The notes under the pieces: generated by a model
Database searches by the model: none
Told to the model about the DNA's origin: nothing
Seen by the model: only the letters and a program-made list of their open reading frames with translations
Program-made: the position numbers and the translations under genes
Part shown: positions 53,540 to 64,000 of the stretch, one piece after another
Numbering within the stretch: position 1 is the stretch's first letter
Layout: every line of letters begins with the position of its first letter
Assembly (NCBI GenBank): GCA_036924085.1
Contig: JAVGWX010000004.1
Span: 13,514,454-13,578,453 of the forward strand
Length of the DNA stretch: 64,000 nucleotides
Direction of reading: 5' to 3'
From: Ariolimax columbianus
Taxonomy: Eukaryota > Mollusca > Gastropoda > Stylommatophora > Arionidae

Positions 53540-55262
53540 TATACACTCGCGTTCTGTACACCCATGCTCTGTAGACTCACACGCTCTTCTACACACTCCC
53601 ACACCCCTCTACACACACAGAAAACCCCTCTACACACTCACGCGTCCTTCTACACACTCACACGTCCTTCTACACACTCACACGTCTTTCTACACACTCA
53701 CACGTCCTTCTACACACTCACACGTCCCTCTACACACTCACACGTCCCTCTACACACTCACACGTCCTTCTACACACTCACACGTCGCTCTACACACTCA
53801 CACGTCCTTCTACACACTCACAAGTCCCTCTACACACTCACACGTGCCTCTACATACTCACACGTCCTTCTACACACTCACACGTCCCTCTACACACTCA
53901 CACGTGCCTCTACATACTCACACGTCCCTCTACACACTCACACGTTCTTCTACACACTCACACGTCCTTCTACACACTCACACGCTACTCTACACATTCA
54001 CAAATCCCGCTACATACTCACACGTTGTACACTCACGCTCTGTACACTCACGCTCTGTACACTCACGCTCTGTACACTCACGCTCTGTACACTCACGCTC
54101 TGTACACTCACGCTCTGTACACTCACACGTCCCTATTCCAAATCACACGCCTTTCAACACTCGCACGATCTTCTACACTCACAAGCCGTTCTACACTCAC
54201 GATATGTACACACTCACGCTTTGCACACTTCTGCTCTGTACACTTGCACGTGCTTCTACACTCACGCTCTTTACACACTCACGCTCTGTACACTCATACG
54301 ACCTTCGACACTCACGCTCTGTATTTACTAACGCTATGTACACTCACACGCCCTTCGATACTCACGCTCGTACACTCACACGCCCTTCTACACATTCAGG
54401 CTCGTACACTCACACGCCCTTCTACACACTCACGCTCGTAAACTAACACGCCCTTTTACACACTCACGCTCGTACACTCATACGACCTTCGACACTCACG
54501 CTCTGTATTTACTAACGCTATGTACACTCACACGTCCTTCGAAACTCACGCCCGTACACCCACACGCTCTTCGACACTCACATTCGTACACTCACATGCT
54601 CTTCTACACACTCATGCTCGTACACTCACATGCTCTTCTACACACTCATGCTCGTACACTCACCCACCTTTCGATAATCACGCTCGTACACTCACACGCC
54701 CTTCTACACATTCACGCTCGTACACTCACACGCCCTTCTACACACTCACGCTCGTAAACTAACACGCCCTTTTACACACTCACGCTCGTACACTCATACG
54801 ACCTTCGACACTCACGCTCTGTATTTACTAACGCTATGTACACTCACACGTCCTTAGAAACTCACGCCCGTACACCCACACGCTCTTCGACACTCACATG
54901 CTCTTCTACACACTCATGCTCGTACACTCACATGCTCTTCTACACACTCATGCTCGTACACTCACCCACCTTTCGATACTCACGCTCGTACACTCACACG
55001 CCCTTCGACCCTCATGCTCGTACTTTCACACGCCCTTCGACACTCACGCTCGTACATTCACACGCCCTTCTACACACTCATGCTCGTACACTCACCAGCC
55101 CTTCGATACTCACGCTCGTACACTTACACGCCATTCGACACTCATGCTCGTACTCTCACACGCCCTTCGACACTCACGATCGTACATTCACACGCCCTTC
55201 TACACACTCACGCTCGTACACTCACGCTTTGTACACTCACGCTTTGTACACTCACACACCCT
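53540..55262. repeat. composite CAC-rich satellite (20-, 15- and about 34-bp units)
   Basis: Section 1 (53570-54020) repeats CTTCTACACACTCACACGTC (20 bp) about 22 times. Section 2 (54025-54125) repeats ACTCACGCTCTGTAC (15 bp) seven times. Section 3 (54125-55262) mixes CACACGCCCTTCTACACACT and CACGCTCGTACACT units. In section 3 a block beginning ACTCATACGACCTTCGACAC starts near 54294, 54477 and 54797, the last two about 320 bp apart with the same marker order. Long Thr/Ser/His frames (275, 200 and 195 codons) in different reading frames are by-products. Confidence 0.93.
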
Positions 55263-55881
55263 TTTCTATTGAACCCACTTCAGATTTTATATTATATGAT
55301 TTCTGGAAATCCAGTAGATCGAATGCAGTGATATTATTCAACAAGTTTTCGTCGATCGATGTCCAAATGTCACAACTTACAATGTTCAATATCCTCTTTA
55401 CAGGCTTTCCCGGTGTCTTTTAGGACAGGCAGAGACATTTATGTCCGCCGTCCACTCATTCTATAGTCACCTCTTATGTGCTTTCTGCTTTCTGTTTTCC
55501 CGTCCGCTTAGCAACGATCGTGTCTCTCAATCTAACAGAGATGGCCCAACTACACCTTACAGATCTATGACATCATCAATACCTCGAGTATTATCACTTA
55601 ATAGTTGTTTAACTTCTAGGTCCGCTTTCCCGTTAGAACAGGATGATGATGTCTCTGTGGTAGTTTGTCATCTGACCTCCAATGTGAATCCAATCTCTCG
55701 ATGTGTTAATGTTCTATACTGCGGTCACCTGATCGTTCTCACTTCTTGTGACATCCATCGTTTCTGTCTTAATTCTTGCTAACTTGATTCAAGTAGTGCT
55801 AGTGTTTCGTGCTTGTCTTGTATCTGTGGTTACTCGATTATATATTTTAACATAGACCAGTGCTTATCTGGATTTTATAGA
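55263..55881. other. no gene recognised
   Basis: Unique-looking sequence with a 113-codon plus frame (55441-55782) of unknown nature. Confidence 0.45.
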
Positions 55882-56790
55882 TATAATAATAATAATAGCT
55901 GTCCATCGTTGTCGATGAGGACCGCCGACATCATCCTTGTCACATATTTCCCTGTTGGGTGTTGGTGCGCATGTGGCTGAACAGGCCAATGCGGGCACGA
56001 AAACATCTGCTACATAACGGGCACACGAGGTTTATAGAAGGTGATGGTGTTCCCGCTGTTCGGGATTTCCGGGTCTCGCGTCTGCTCTTTCACAACACGG
56101 TCGTCTTCGCCGGTAACTACACCCGACTTGACTGCGCTTCTCCAGTCAGATCTGTTTTGCGCAAGACATTCCTAGGTGTCGATGTCTATCTGGCAACTTT
56201 TCAGTTAGCCCTTCAGACCGTCTTTAAAACGTTTCTTTGAGGGCCCTCTCTTGTGCCATCCCTTTCTCAGCTCGCCAAAGAGAAGCCTCTTTGGGAGACG
56301 CTCGTCTGACATACGGACGAGGTGTCCGGCCCATCCTAGTCTTGCTTTTTCTAGCAGTGCATGGATACTGGGCATGTTAGCCCTCGAGAGAACCTCGATG
56401 TCAGTGACACGATCTTGCCATCGGATGTGGAATATTCGCCTCAGGCAACCTGTGTGGAAGTGGTTTAACCTCCTTGCATTTCCAGAGTACACAGTCTAGC
56501 TTTCGCAAGCATATAGTAGGGGTGGAATGATGGTTGCACAGTAGACTTTGAGTTTGGTCACGACGTACCCAGACCATCGAGCGCATTCTACCAAAGGCTG
56601 TGCTGGCCTTTGCTATTCTGCTGCCACCTCATCATCTAGACTGACAGATCTCGACAGCGTGCTGCCCAGATATGTGAATTTGTCTACGACATTCAGCGTC
56701 TGCCCACTGACTAGTCTCTGGTTTTGTGTACGGCATGCCTGGTGCTGGTTGGTACATATCCTCTGTGTTTTTTTTGGTATTTATATAGAT
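55882..56790 (-). mobile_element. LINE C-terminal fragment with degenerate zinc finger
   Basis: On the minus strand: VVDKFTYLGSTLSRSVSLDD (near 56690), TKLKVYCATIIPPLLYA (near 56540), ARRLNHFHTGCLRRIFHIRW and DERLPKRLLFGELRKG (56250-56480), then the C-terminal finger CPLCSRCFRARIGLFSHMRT followed by N. The second His of the finger is Asn here, unlike the copy at 47918. The 3' end is a TTATTATTA tail at 55882-55894. The RT core is absent, so it is 5'-truncated. It belongs to the RT family with a C2H2 end that is widespread in marine invertebrates; the clade is not assigned. Confidence 0.85.
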
Positions 56791-57185
56791 TAGATATAGA
56801 TTATAAATATAAGTCCGAGTATAACACCGACCATGGTTATGTGATTTGTTTAGAGCAGCATAGATAAAGCCTAACAGGCTGCGGTTCTACTTTGCTTTAG
56901 TGTTTGAGTCTATTAAGATGGATTCACACCTATTTTAACGACCCCCAGTAAGCGTTTGTCCCAACGCAGGGGAATATTAAGCTGCTCGAGCCTAGACTGC
57001 TAAGCAGGAAATCCTTCTCCCGACTACATACAGTTAATACCACGTCTAGGACCTGCACAGGGGCATCTGCCACTGTAGAAGTACAGGTCGGCTAAGAAGT
57101 CCCAGTATGCGTCTCATCTTTGAATATGTAAATCCAATGCAACTAAGGGCCAGAAGCATTTAATCATTCCAGATGACCTCCAACA
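56791..57185. other. no feature recognised
   Basis: Unique-looking sequence with no significant frame. Confidence 0.5.
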
Positions 57186-57189
57186 CTTC

Positions 57190-57605
57190 ATATGTGTTAC
57201 CTTAACGTGAGACAGCCAAGGCTCTGTAACATTAACGTGAGACATCCCAGGCTCTGTGACCTTAACGTGAGACATCTTAGGCTCTGTGACCTTAACGTGA
57301 GACATCCCAGGCTCTGTGACCTTAAAGTGGGACATCCTAAGCTCTGTGACTTTACCGTGAGACATCCCAGGCTCTGTGACCTTAACGTGAGACATGCCAT
57401 GCTCTGTGACCTTAACGTGAGACTGTCCAGCCTCTGTGACCTTAACGTGAGACTGTCCAGGATCTGTGACCTTAACATGAGACTGTCCAGACTCTGTGAC
57501 CTCAACGTGAGACTGCGTAGGCTCTGTGACCTTAACGTGAGACAGCCCAGGCTCTGTGACCTTAACGTGAGACTGTCCAGGATATGTGCCCTGAACGTAA
57601 AACTG
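57190..57605. repeat. 30-bp minisatellite
   Basis: About 14 copies of GGCTCTGTGACCTTAACGTG plus AGACATCCCA. The unit is divisible by three, so both strands are open (183 codons minus, VKVTEPGMSH repeat; 141 codons plus, LCDLNVRHPR repeat). Two variants (GACATCCCAG on the left, GACTGTCCAG on the right) split the array into two halves. Confidence 0.94.
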
Positions 57606-58972
57606 CTCCGGACATAATCTAAAACTGATAGGACCAACTGATTGTATAGGATGAAAAGCGACCACTACATGTTAGCAGCTATGCATATTTTGCGTTCATA
57701 GTTTCTTCGTAGATGCTTAGTCAGTGATTTAAATATCGATCAGCGACCATTATCCCTGATTGGATTTATAACGACAACAACAAACTCCCTCCACTTCATC
57801 CAGTCTGCAGTTATCTTTCCTACTGTGTTATAGCTTTGATTTATGGCTTCCATTTTGGCTTCTACGGTTTTTCCTAGAAAAAGTTGTCTCAGGTCAGTCT
57901 CCTTTTCGCCTTCACTCTGGGGACTATCCTGTGTAAGTTCTGCTGATGTTGTCAGGATGTCTTTCTAGGACATAGGCGATCCTATTCCAGTATCGATCGA
58001 CAGGTTATTATGCTATACATGTTATTGTGATTGCTCCGGACAAACCGTTATCGGTTGGAGATATTGCTGCAGACAAGCAGGTATAGGTTGGGGATATTGC
58101 TCTGGACAAACAGTTATCTATTGGGGATATTGCTCTCGACAAACAGTTATCTATTTGGGATATTGCTCTAGACAAACAGTTATCTGTTCGAGATCGTTTC
58201 TCGTCCAGAAAATTCTTTGAATCTTTCTTAGTCAGCTAGTGTAGAAATTTTGACATACCTTGTTCTGCTACTCTAAAAAATTCTGCTACCGAAAAGAATA
58301 TATTCTTAGTTGGGTGTTTGTTCTTTACTGAGAAGATTTCCAAACTTGGCCTAGTTTATCAACTGCTATTCTGACTTTTTGTATCGTGCAATTGATGTAT
58401 TTGTCTGTTCCGCCTATTGGGGGCCTCGACGGAATAAAAATTAAAAGTGTTAGTTATTATACCATTGATCTTGGTGTAAGCGACAGTGGAATGTTGTGCT
58501 TTGGTCAGCTACCTCATCCAGATGGTATCGTAAGCCAATAAAACGCCACTTAACATCTCAAGACAAGTAACCAAGGAAACAAATGTCCAACGTTTCCCCA
58601 ACGTATGGTTGTACAATAAAATGTTCGTACAAGGAATGAAGGGCAGAGATAGGTGGGCATTACAGGTATCAACGGATATTAACAATGATATATTATGTCT
58701 TGCCGAAATACACTGGTTTGGGGCTACAAAAGTAGTTTTGGACTCGGAGTTTATATTACTGACCCCATGGCATAGGAACGATAGAGCGCACCAAAATGAA
58801 GGTGTAGCTCGTATGCATTCTAAGCTAAAACAATGACACTCATCCAACGTGAGACTTTACTTGCTAGACTGATGAAAACCACTCTAAGTTAGCACAAAAG
58901 GCACTCCCTTATCGAACGTAAAGCTTCACTTGATAGACTGATGCAAGTCACAATGACATGATATTAAAGATG

Positions 58973-58974
<2 letters not shown>
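57606..58974. other. no gene recognised; short 33-bp array inside
   Basis: At 58038-58195 about five copies of a 33-bp unit (GACAAACAGTTATCTATTGG plus GGATATTGCTCTC) occur. The rest is unique-looking, with a 112-codon minus frame (58509-58847) that has no domain I recognise. Confidence 0.55.

Positions 58975-59016
<42 letters not shown>
58975..59016. repeat. (TA)n microsatellite
   Basis: A run of about 40 bp of TA. Confidence 0.95.
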
Positions 59017-59018
<2 letters not shown>

Positions 59019-59084
59019 AATGACATTGCGCATTGCGAGACGGTCGCTGTACTGGTATCCTAAAGGTTTCCACAGTGGCCGTCT

Positions 59085-60020
59085 AAGACACACTTAACGA
59101 AGAGAACGTGATGAGAGCAAAAGACTGAAAGACGTATGTTAGTTGAAGACCTATGCCTTCCATTGATTGGTCTTCTCGTGTAACAGCGCTTGGCAGGTAT
59201 GTAAATGTATTCATCCTCGCCAGTTCTTCATTTCCTGTTTGAATTATTGGGAGATTGAAAATATTACTTTTAATTATGTATGTCTTCTTGTTTTTAATGC
59301 TCAGCTTCACTTGTTGATTACATGAAATCAATGTTTCCCTCATATTCTTGTGATGCATGTGCAAATAGTTCAATGTCATTTGCATTTTCCAGATCTTGCA
59401 GTGGTGAAGTAATATTTATGTTACTATTCTTGTGGTGCCTGTAGCGATGACTGTAGTGGTGCCTGTTGTGGTGCCTGTTGTGGGGCCTGTTGTGGTGCCT
59501 ATTGTGGTACATATTGTGGTGTCTGTAGTGGTGTCTACTGTGGTGTATGTAGTGGTGTTTATTGTGGTGCCTGTAGTGGTGTACGACATATCATCCAGCA
59601 AATGCTAGTTGGGAAACGATGATAATTAAACGGGCAACGTGGTCGTATTTCTATTCTTGTTTCAAAAGTTTGGTCGCTCTAACACTGCATGCCAAATATG
59701 TATTTCAATTTTAAGGGATTGAAACGCTATAAATCGGGATACCATAAGCTCTTAGTATCATTAATAGTATATCCTGGTCTATTCTGGTGAAGGCTTTTTT
59801 CAAAAAATCAAACAAAATGTATTTACCGTTTTTGTTGCCATTCAGATAATTGCTCTATAATGTTTCTGGGTGACATGTAATGGTATGTGCATCATTTGCT
59901 CCTTCTGAATCCTGCTTGCTTACTCCTCAGTATAATATATCTAGTGCAGCTGATAGTCTTTTGATTATATAATTATTATTCTGCCAAGTAGTTTGGTGGT
60001 TACGGAGGGAAGAGTGATTC
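59085..60020 (-). mobile_element. RTE-like LINE relic with 12-bp array
   Basis: On the minus strand, fragments of an RT are readable in several frames: FLKKAFTRIDQDILLMILRA (motif A region with Asp lost, near 59780), NANDIELFAHASQEYEGNID (motif C region with the DD pair lost, near 59370), VKLSIKNKKTYIIKSNIFNL and MNTFTYLPSAVTREDQSM (59160-59300). The frame is broken many times. A 12-bp array (59450-59590) sits between motif A and motif C, where motif B should be. It is an old insertion next to the I/Nimb-like element at 60028. Confidence 0.75.
59450..59590 (-). repeat. 12-bp minisatellite
   Basis: About 12 copies of GTGGTGCCTGTT with minor variants. The unit is divisible by three, giving Thr-rich or His/Asn/Arg-rich open frames on the minus strand. 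It replaces the RT motif B segment of the surrounding LINE relic. Confidence 0.85.
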
Positions 60021-60046
60021 TTCTCCAGTCTTCTTCTTCTTTGCGT

Positions 60047-61002
60047 TCAAGATCTTTTGGTCATGCTATATCTGCGGCCAGTCGCCATGATGAAGTCTGT
60101 AGTCTTCACCAGGTCGGAGCGGCTGCAACACAGCTTTTGTCTCAGCTCCGCACCCTCTGGCCAGGTCTGGAATCTCATGTCCCTATACATTGGGCATTCT
60201 TGTAGAATATGCTCAGGGTTCTGGCATCCTGTTCCACATGGGCACTCATCGGTATGTGATATCTTCAGTCGGTATAGATGTTCTAGTAGTCTGCAGTTTC
60301 CAATTCTCAGGCGAAATAAGGTAATTTGTTGATTTCTTATGAGATAGTGAATTGGGTCTGTTGTACTGCTTATGTTTCTGTCTTCTCTTAAATTGACGTA
60401 TATACTGATTTCTGATGATGTTCTTGATTTCTCTGTATGGTACTCGATGATTAAATTGTGCCTTTTTGCTGCCATCTTTTGCCAGAGCATCGGCTCTCTC
60501 ATTTCCCGTGGGAAGGTAGTCACTGAAGCGATGTTGTTGAGGATCTCTGGAGTTTTCTCAGTTCTGCTCTGATCTCTGATAACAATGGTTCGTTGTTTGT
60601 TTTTTGTATTGTCTCTAATAGTTCTCTGCTGTCCGTGAATACAGCTATTTTTGTTGGAGGTTGCCTTTCCGTTTGAAGTATTCTCAGTGCTCACAGGAGG
60701 GCCATCGATTCTGCTCTGAGGTTTGTGGACAACTTTCCGGTTGGGAGGGCCTCTTCTGTTATATTTCCTCTTTTGTGTCTTATAAATATGCCTCCTCCCC
60801 TGTTTCGGCCAACCCCCTCTGCTGAACCACCTGTGTACACCTGTGTCCATTCCTTGGTATTATGTTTCTCCTCAATCATTGTTTGTGCTAATAGTTTCAG
60901 CTCGTGGACACTGTGTTGGTCTTTTCTTCTTATTCCTGAGATCTTTGTACTTATTTCGATGTTGTTTATGTTGCAGCTTGGCTCTTCATAGTTAATAAGC
61001 AT
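60047..61002 (-). pseudogene. I/Nimb-like RNase H and C-terminal Cys/His pseudogene
   Basis: The frame 60691-61002 begins RNase H with WTQVYTGGSAEGVGRNRGGG, in which the catalytic Asp of YTDGS is Gly. It continues to NLRAESMALL with the catalytic Glu. The next frame (60047-60850) is out of phase at first and then gives the C-terminal part: RNQQITLFRLRIGNCRLLEH, KISHTDECPCGTGCQNPEHI and LQECPMYRDMR, aligned with the Cys/His end of the plus-strand copy. The central RNase H Asp and His are obscured by frameshift. Confidence 0.82.
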
Positions 61003-61258
61003 TTTTGTTTCTGTAGGTTGGTTGGGAATTAGTTATCCATATTTTTGGTGTAGGTGGTTGGATATATGAATGAAGCTGGTTCTCTTTAGCCTATTTTTAA
61101 CTGGGTATTTCAGTTTGATATGTATGGGATGATCAGGCATGCGTAGCATCTTTTCACTATGTGTCAGCACTCTTTCCTCTCGTCTAGTATTTAGGGGTCT
61201 TATATTTGTATATGTTTCCATTTTCTGGATTGGTGTAGTCTTCATTCCTCCTTAAGCC

Positions 61259-62328
61259 TCAATTTTGAATTTTAGTTAGGTGTTCTGTGTTTGTTTTTGA
61301 TGCTGTGGTCCAGGCTGTCATGCCGAATTCAAGTACTGGTCTGACTGTGCCAGTGAATACATTTTTAAGGATGGTGCTATTTGCACCCCAGCTTGTTCCG
61401 GCGAGCTTCTTCATGAGGGCTAGTTTTCTGTCTCCTGTTTGTGTCCCTCCAAGTGAGTCTCTTGTCCATTTTAATTCCGAGATACACAGGGTATTTTCTT
61501 GTATAAGCTCTTTGCCATTTAGAATAAGTTTTGTTACTTCCTTGGTGTTGGACAGTGAGAAGCATGTTGTAACTGTCTTTGAGATGTTAATCTGCAATCC
61601 CCAATCTGTAACCCATTTTCCAACAGTGTCCAGTACTTTCTGCATTCTATTTTCAGCTGTTGGTAGTTTTTCTGCAGCACTCCACATTACGAAGTCGTCA
61701 ACGTGTAGGGCAATGGCTACTTTTTTAAAAATAGTTTTCTTGCAATGTCGTTTATGAACAGGATAAAGAGGGTAGGATAGATGACTCCTCCCTGGGGTAA
61801 TCCTTTTTGGAGAGTTATTCTATGGCTCAGTGATCCAACTAATTTGACTCTTGCTGTTCTGTATCGGAGGAAGTCTTATATCCAGCTGTACATTCTCCCT
61901 TCTATTTTGTTGTTTAATAGTTTTAGGAGGAGTCCTTCTCTCCATACCTTGTCAAAAGCTTTTGCCATATCCAAAAAGTACTTTTTCCTTACCTTGGAAT
62001 GCATTTTCTATTTCTTGGATTAGGTACACTAGTTGGTCTTCTGTGTTGCAGTTTTTCCTAAAGGCTGACTGTGAATTGAGTAGGAGATGGGGTTTTTTTC
62101 CAGATGTTTTATTACTCTTGCGTTTACCATTTTTTCCATGACTTTTCCAACACAGCTGAGCAGGCTTATTGGCCTATAGCTTTCCTTGCTTGTCTTGTCC
62201 TTTTTTTGTTTTCTGATGGGGATAATGATAGCCTCCCGCCACTGGTCTGGGATCTTACCCTTGCTGGATGATTTATTGAAGATTTTCAGGAGTTTTCTTC
62301 TTGACCCTTGGACTAGGTTTTTAATCAT
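61259..62328 (-). pseudogene. I/Nimb-like RT pseudogene (palm and thumb)
   Basis: The frame 62029-62328 holds IPDQWREAIIIPIRKQKKDK and ISLLSCVGKVMEKMVNARVI. Motif A is blurred by frameshifts near 61960 (a segment like EKYFLDMAKAFDKVW is readable only across frames). The frame 61259-61687 starts just after the catalytic DD and gives LQINISKTVTTCFSLSN, KLALMKKLAGTSWGANSTIL and TGTVRPVLEFGMTAWTTASK, closely similar to the thumb of the element at 20869. It is inactive because of stops and frameshifts. Confidence 0.8.
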
Positions 62329-62880
62329 TTCATTTGTGATCTTTTCCAGTAATTACTGTCTGCGAGGATGCTCTTTTTTGGGCTAGTTCGTAATCGCTGT
62401 TTTTGGTCCATTCCTGTGTGTGTTGTCTCAGCCTGCCAGATTTGTGTGAACATTGAATAGAATATCTTTGCTGCTGCTGCTAATGTAAATGTTCTAAGTT
62501 CAAGCTGCCCTGACCTGGGGTCTTTCCCTTCGTCAGCAAATTGATAGATGTGATCATTTCTTTCTTTGAGGACATTGGTGTTAACATCTTAAATAATGTT
62601 TGGTTTTGTTCAGATGGATCTAATTGACAGTTTCTCTTAAATGTTCTGCTCATGTCGATTCTTGTCCATACTCTGTGGTCGGGATGAAGCTTCCATGTTT
62701 ATCTTTATTTGGTCGAATGCTGATTGCATACTTTTTCCACATATGATTTTTGGTCAGTGGCATTTGGTTCTGTTACTGACATTGTCTTCTAGATTGACCT
62801 TGATATCGTGTTTAACATCTCTGCACTTACCTATTGCTATATCCCGTTTCCTCTATAATCCTTTCTGTTTTCATTAGCTT

Positions 62881-63489
62881 CGTTCGCTCGCTTTCTCTGA
62901 ACCACATCTCAACTATCTCTCCTTGTCACACGGAGACTTCATCTCACAATGATGGGATCAACCAACATCGTTATTCTCCGGAACCCAAAATGCTGGGCCT
63001 GACGATACTTCACGTCCAGACTTTAAATTTGTGTGAACAAACCAACCTAACACATCCCTTATATGAAGCTCGTTGGATCGCTCGCCAATAGGTCAGTAAA
63101 TACAATGTGTTTATCTGTGTTGACGTGAATGGGCATGGTTCTCGCGTGAACGAACACACAATCAACTCAACGAGAACAATAATGAATAGAGGAAGGGACA
63201 GGTGGACATTATTGGCAAGAAGCAAGCGATATAGTTATCGGCGTTGAGATATGTAACAAATATGAAGAAAGAGATAATGACTTTACATAATGTATCAGGA
63301 ATAATCAATATAACTGAATGACAAGAGGTTTACTTTGATGGGAGAAACAACTTGGAGATGACATCGCGTTATAAGACGGCCTGATCGAAACATTAACCGT
63401 AAGGGAGGTAATGAGAACAAATGTTAAAACGAATAGAAGACAGTATGACTGACAGGGGAATGCATGTTTCAACTAAAGTGTGAGTAGTA
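62881..63489. other. no feature recognised
   Basis: Unique-looking sequence with short frames. It ends at the TA of the next mariner. Confidence 0.5.
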
Positions 63490-63659
63490 CGAGGCATATT
63501 CAAATGAAACCGGACCAAACTCCAACAAGTGAACATACGTACGATGCGCATGATGACGTCACTTCTAGTGTTAATAGCACATGCCATCCGTCAAGTTTGC
63601 AAAATGCGACTCTTAGTTTCCTCAGCAGACCGTTGAAAACATGGTGGGTATGAAATGGA

Positions 63660-63840
63660 ATCCGTCCAGAGCTATCGGTGATTCGGTTTCTAACAGCTGA
63701 AAGATGTGGACCAGCTGGCATTCACTATAGAATGCAGGCAATTGTATGGTGACAAAAGTGTGTCGAAGACAACAGTGAAGAGCTGGACAACGATGTTTAA
63801 AGAAAGACGTGAGTTAACAACAATATGCGCCTGGCCTGTC
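63660..63840 (+). pseudogene. mariner transposase N-terminal fragment
   Basis: The DNA-binding region described for this element spans about 55 codons in two frames, with a shift near 63735. It is distinct from the transposase at 9713 (VSKTTVKSW here, LSRSKTFEW there), so the two belong to different mariner lineages. Confidence 0.75.
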
Positions 63841-63877
63841 TCGGAATATCTTTCGTTAACTGACGCCGTTCTTTAAA

Positions 63878-64000
63878 CAGTGGTCGAGCGTTAGTCAGAC
63901 AGTTCCAGGATGTGTACATTGTATGTGACCAGGAGTGGTCGAGCGTTAGTCAGACAGTTAGAGGATGTGTACATTGTCTGTGACCAGGAGTAGTCGAGCG
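63878..64000. repeat. 55-bp minisatellite, incomplete in the window
   Basis: The word GTCGAGCGTTAGTCAGACAG starts at about 63883 and 63938, and the next unit begins at 63993 with GTCGAGCG. At least two full 55-bp units are present and the array continues beyond the window. Confidence 0.88.

Larger units (their letters stand above)
60028..62880 (-). mobile_element. I/Nimb-like LINE copy, minus strand, decayed
   Basis: Domain order on the minus strand is RT fingers (LLTKGKTPGQGSLNLE near 62530; KKDKTSKESYRPISLLSCVG at 62150-62240), RT thumb (61259-61687), RNase H (60400-61002) and Cys/His end (60047-60300), then a GAA tail at about 60028-60045. The arrangement, motifs and tail match the plus-strand element at 19800-23760. 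Frames are broken repeatedly and the endonuclease is not found, so the copy is 5'-truncated near 62880. It lies immediately beside an older RTE-like relic. Confidence 0.87.
63490..64000 (+). mobile_element. second mariner-family transposon, 5' part, runs off the window
   Basis: Begins after a TA (63488-63489) with CGAGGCATATTCAAATGAAA, which resembles the left TIR at 9553. About 170 bp later the transposase N-terminus is readable: VIRFLTAERCGPAGIHYRMQ, then after a one-base shift QLYGDKSVSKTTVKSWTTMF, both typical of mariner helix-turn-helix regions. No catalytic domain or right TIR is seen before position 64000. A 55-bp array begins at about 63881. Confidence 0.8.

Noticed and set aside
53504..55423. 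Three overlapping Thr/Ser/His-rich frames of 195-275 codons, possibly mucin-like
   Set aside because: Different frames are open over the same CAC-rich satellite, which argues for composition rather than coding selection.

Overview
The window looks like intergenic, repeat-saturated DNA of an invertebrate animal, most likely a mollusc and possibly a gastropod. The grounds are eukaryotic rRNA remnants, several clades of non-LTR retrotransposon (LINE), mariner DNA transposons, tRNA-derived SINEs with a tail of a type I associate with molluscs, and very many microsatellites and minisatellites. The mollusc assignment is inference from the LINE protein style and the 18S V4 sequence. I recognise no intact host protein-coding gene, no complete tRNA or snRNA gene, no CRISPR array and nothing bacterial. 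Nearly all long open frames here are either decayed transposon genes or tandem repeats whose unit lacks stop codons.

Layout. 1-9 kb: simple sequence and minisatellites (24, 28, 45, 33, 56, 53 and 14-bp units). 9.4-10.9 kb: a SINE followed by a full-length, dead 1.3-kb mariner with TIRs and a TA duplication. 11-16.5 kb: 28-bp, 53/62-bp and 24-bp arrays and GAA tracts. 17.8-19.35 kb: a decayed, rearranged rDNA block in which 18S sequence is fused to the 3' end of 28S. 19.8-23.76 kb: an I/Nimb-like LINE on the plus strand with endonuclease (broken), an intact 597-codon reverse transcriptase frame and a degenerate RNase H. 24-26.5 kb: short repeats. 27-30.1 kb: an RTE-like LINE containing two minisatellites. 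30.9-32.8 kb: a 56-bp array attached to a LINE C-terminus. 34-35.2 kb: a 46-bp array. 35.8-36.0 kb: a SINE. 38.4-41.2 kb: three LINE pieces, one carrying a 39-bp in-frame array. 42.1-42.8 kb: a GA tract. 43.5 kb: a tRNA-like SINE head. 43.7-46.95 kb: the longest stretch without recognised features. 47-48.1 kb: a 27/24-bp array and a LINE 3' end. 48.5-51.8 kb: a CR1/L2-like LINE on the minus strand with an esterase-type ORF1 end and a deleted endonuclease. 52.1-57.6 kb: 32-bp, composite CAC-rich and 30-bp arrays plus another LINE 3' end with a zinc finger. 59.1-62.9 kb: an RTE-like LINE relic and, next to it, a second I/Nimb-like LINE, both on the minus strand. 63.49 kb to the end: the 5' part of a second mariner.

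The most notable pattern is that several minisatellites have arisen inside transposon coding sequence. The 39-bp unit is a peptide of a LINE C-terminal region amplified in frame. The 56-bp unit is the last coding motif of another LINE. A 49-bp unit amplifies the RT 'RQGCILSPTLF' motif, and a 76-bp unit amplifies the 3' end of the same element. Several arrays also have higher-order periods, which indicates repeated block duplication. This is degenerate repeat biology rather than a functional operon-like system.
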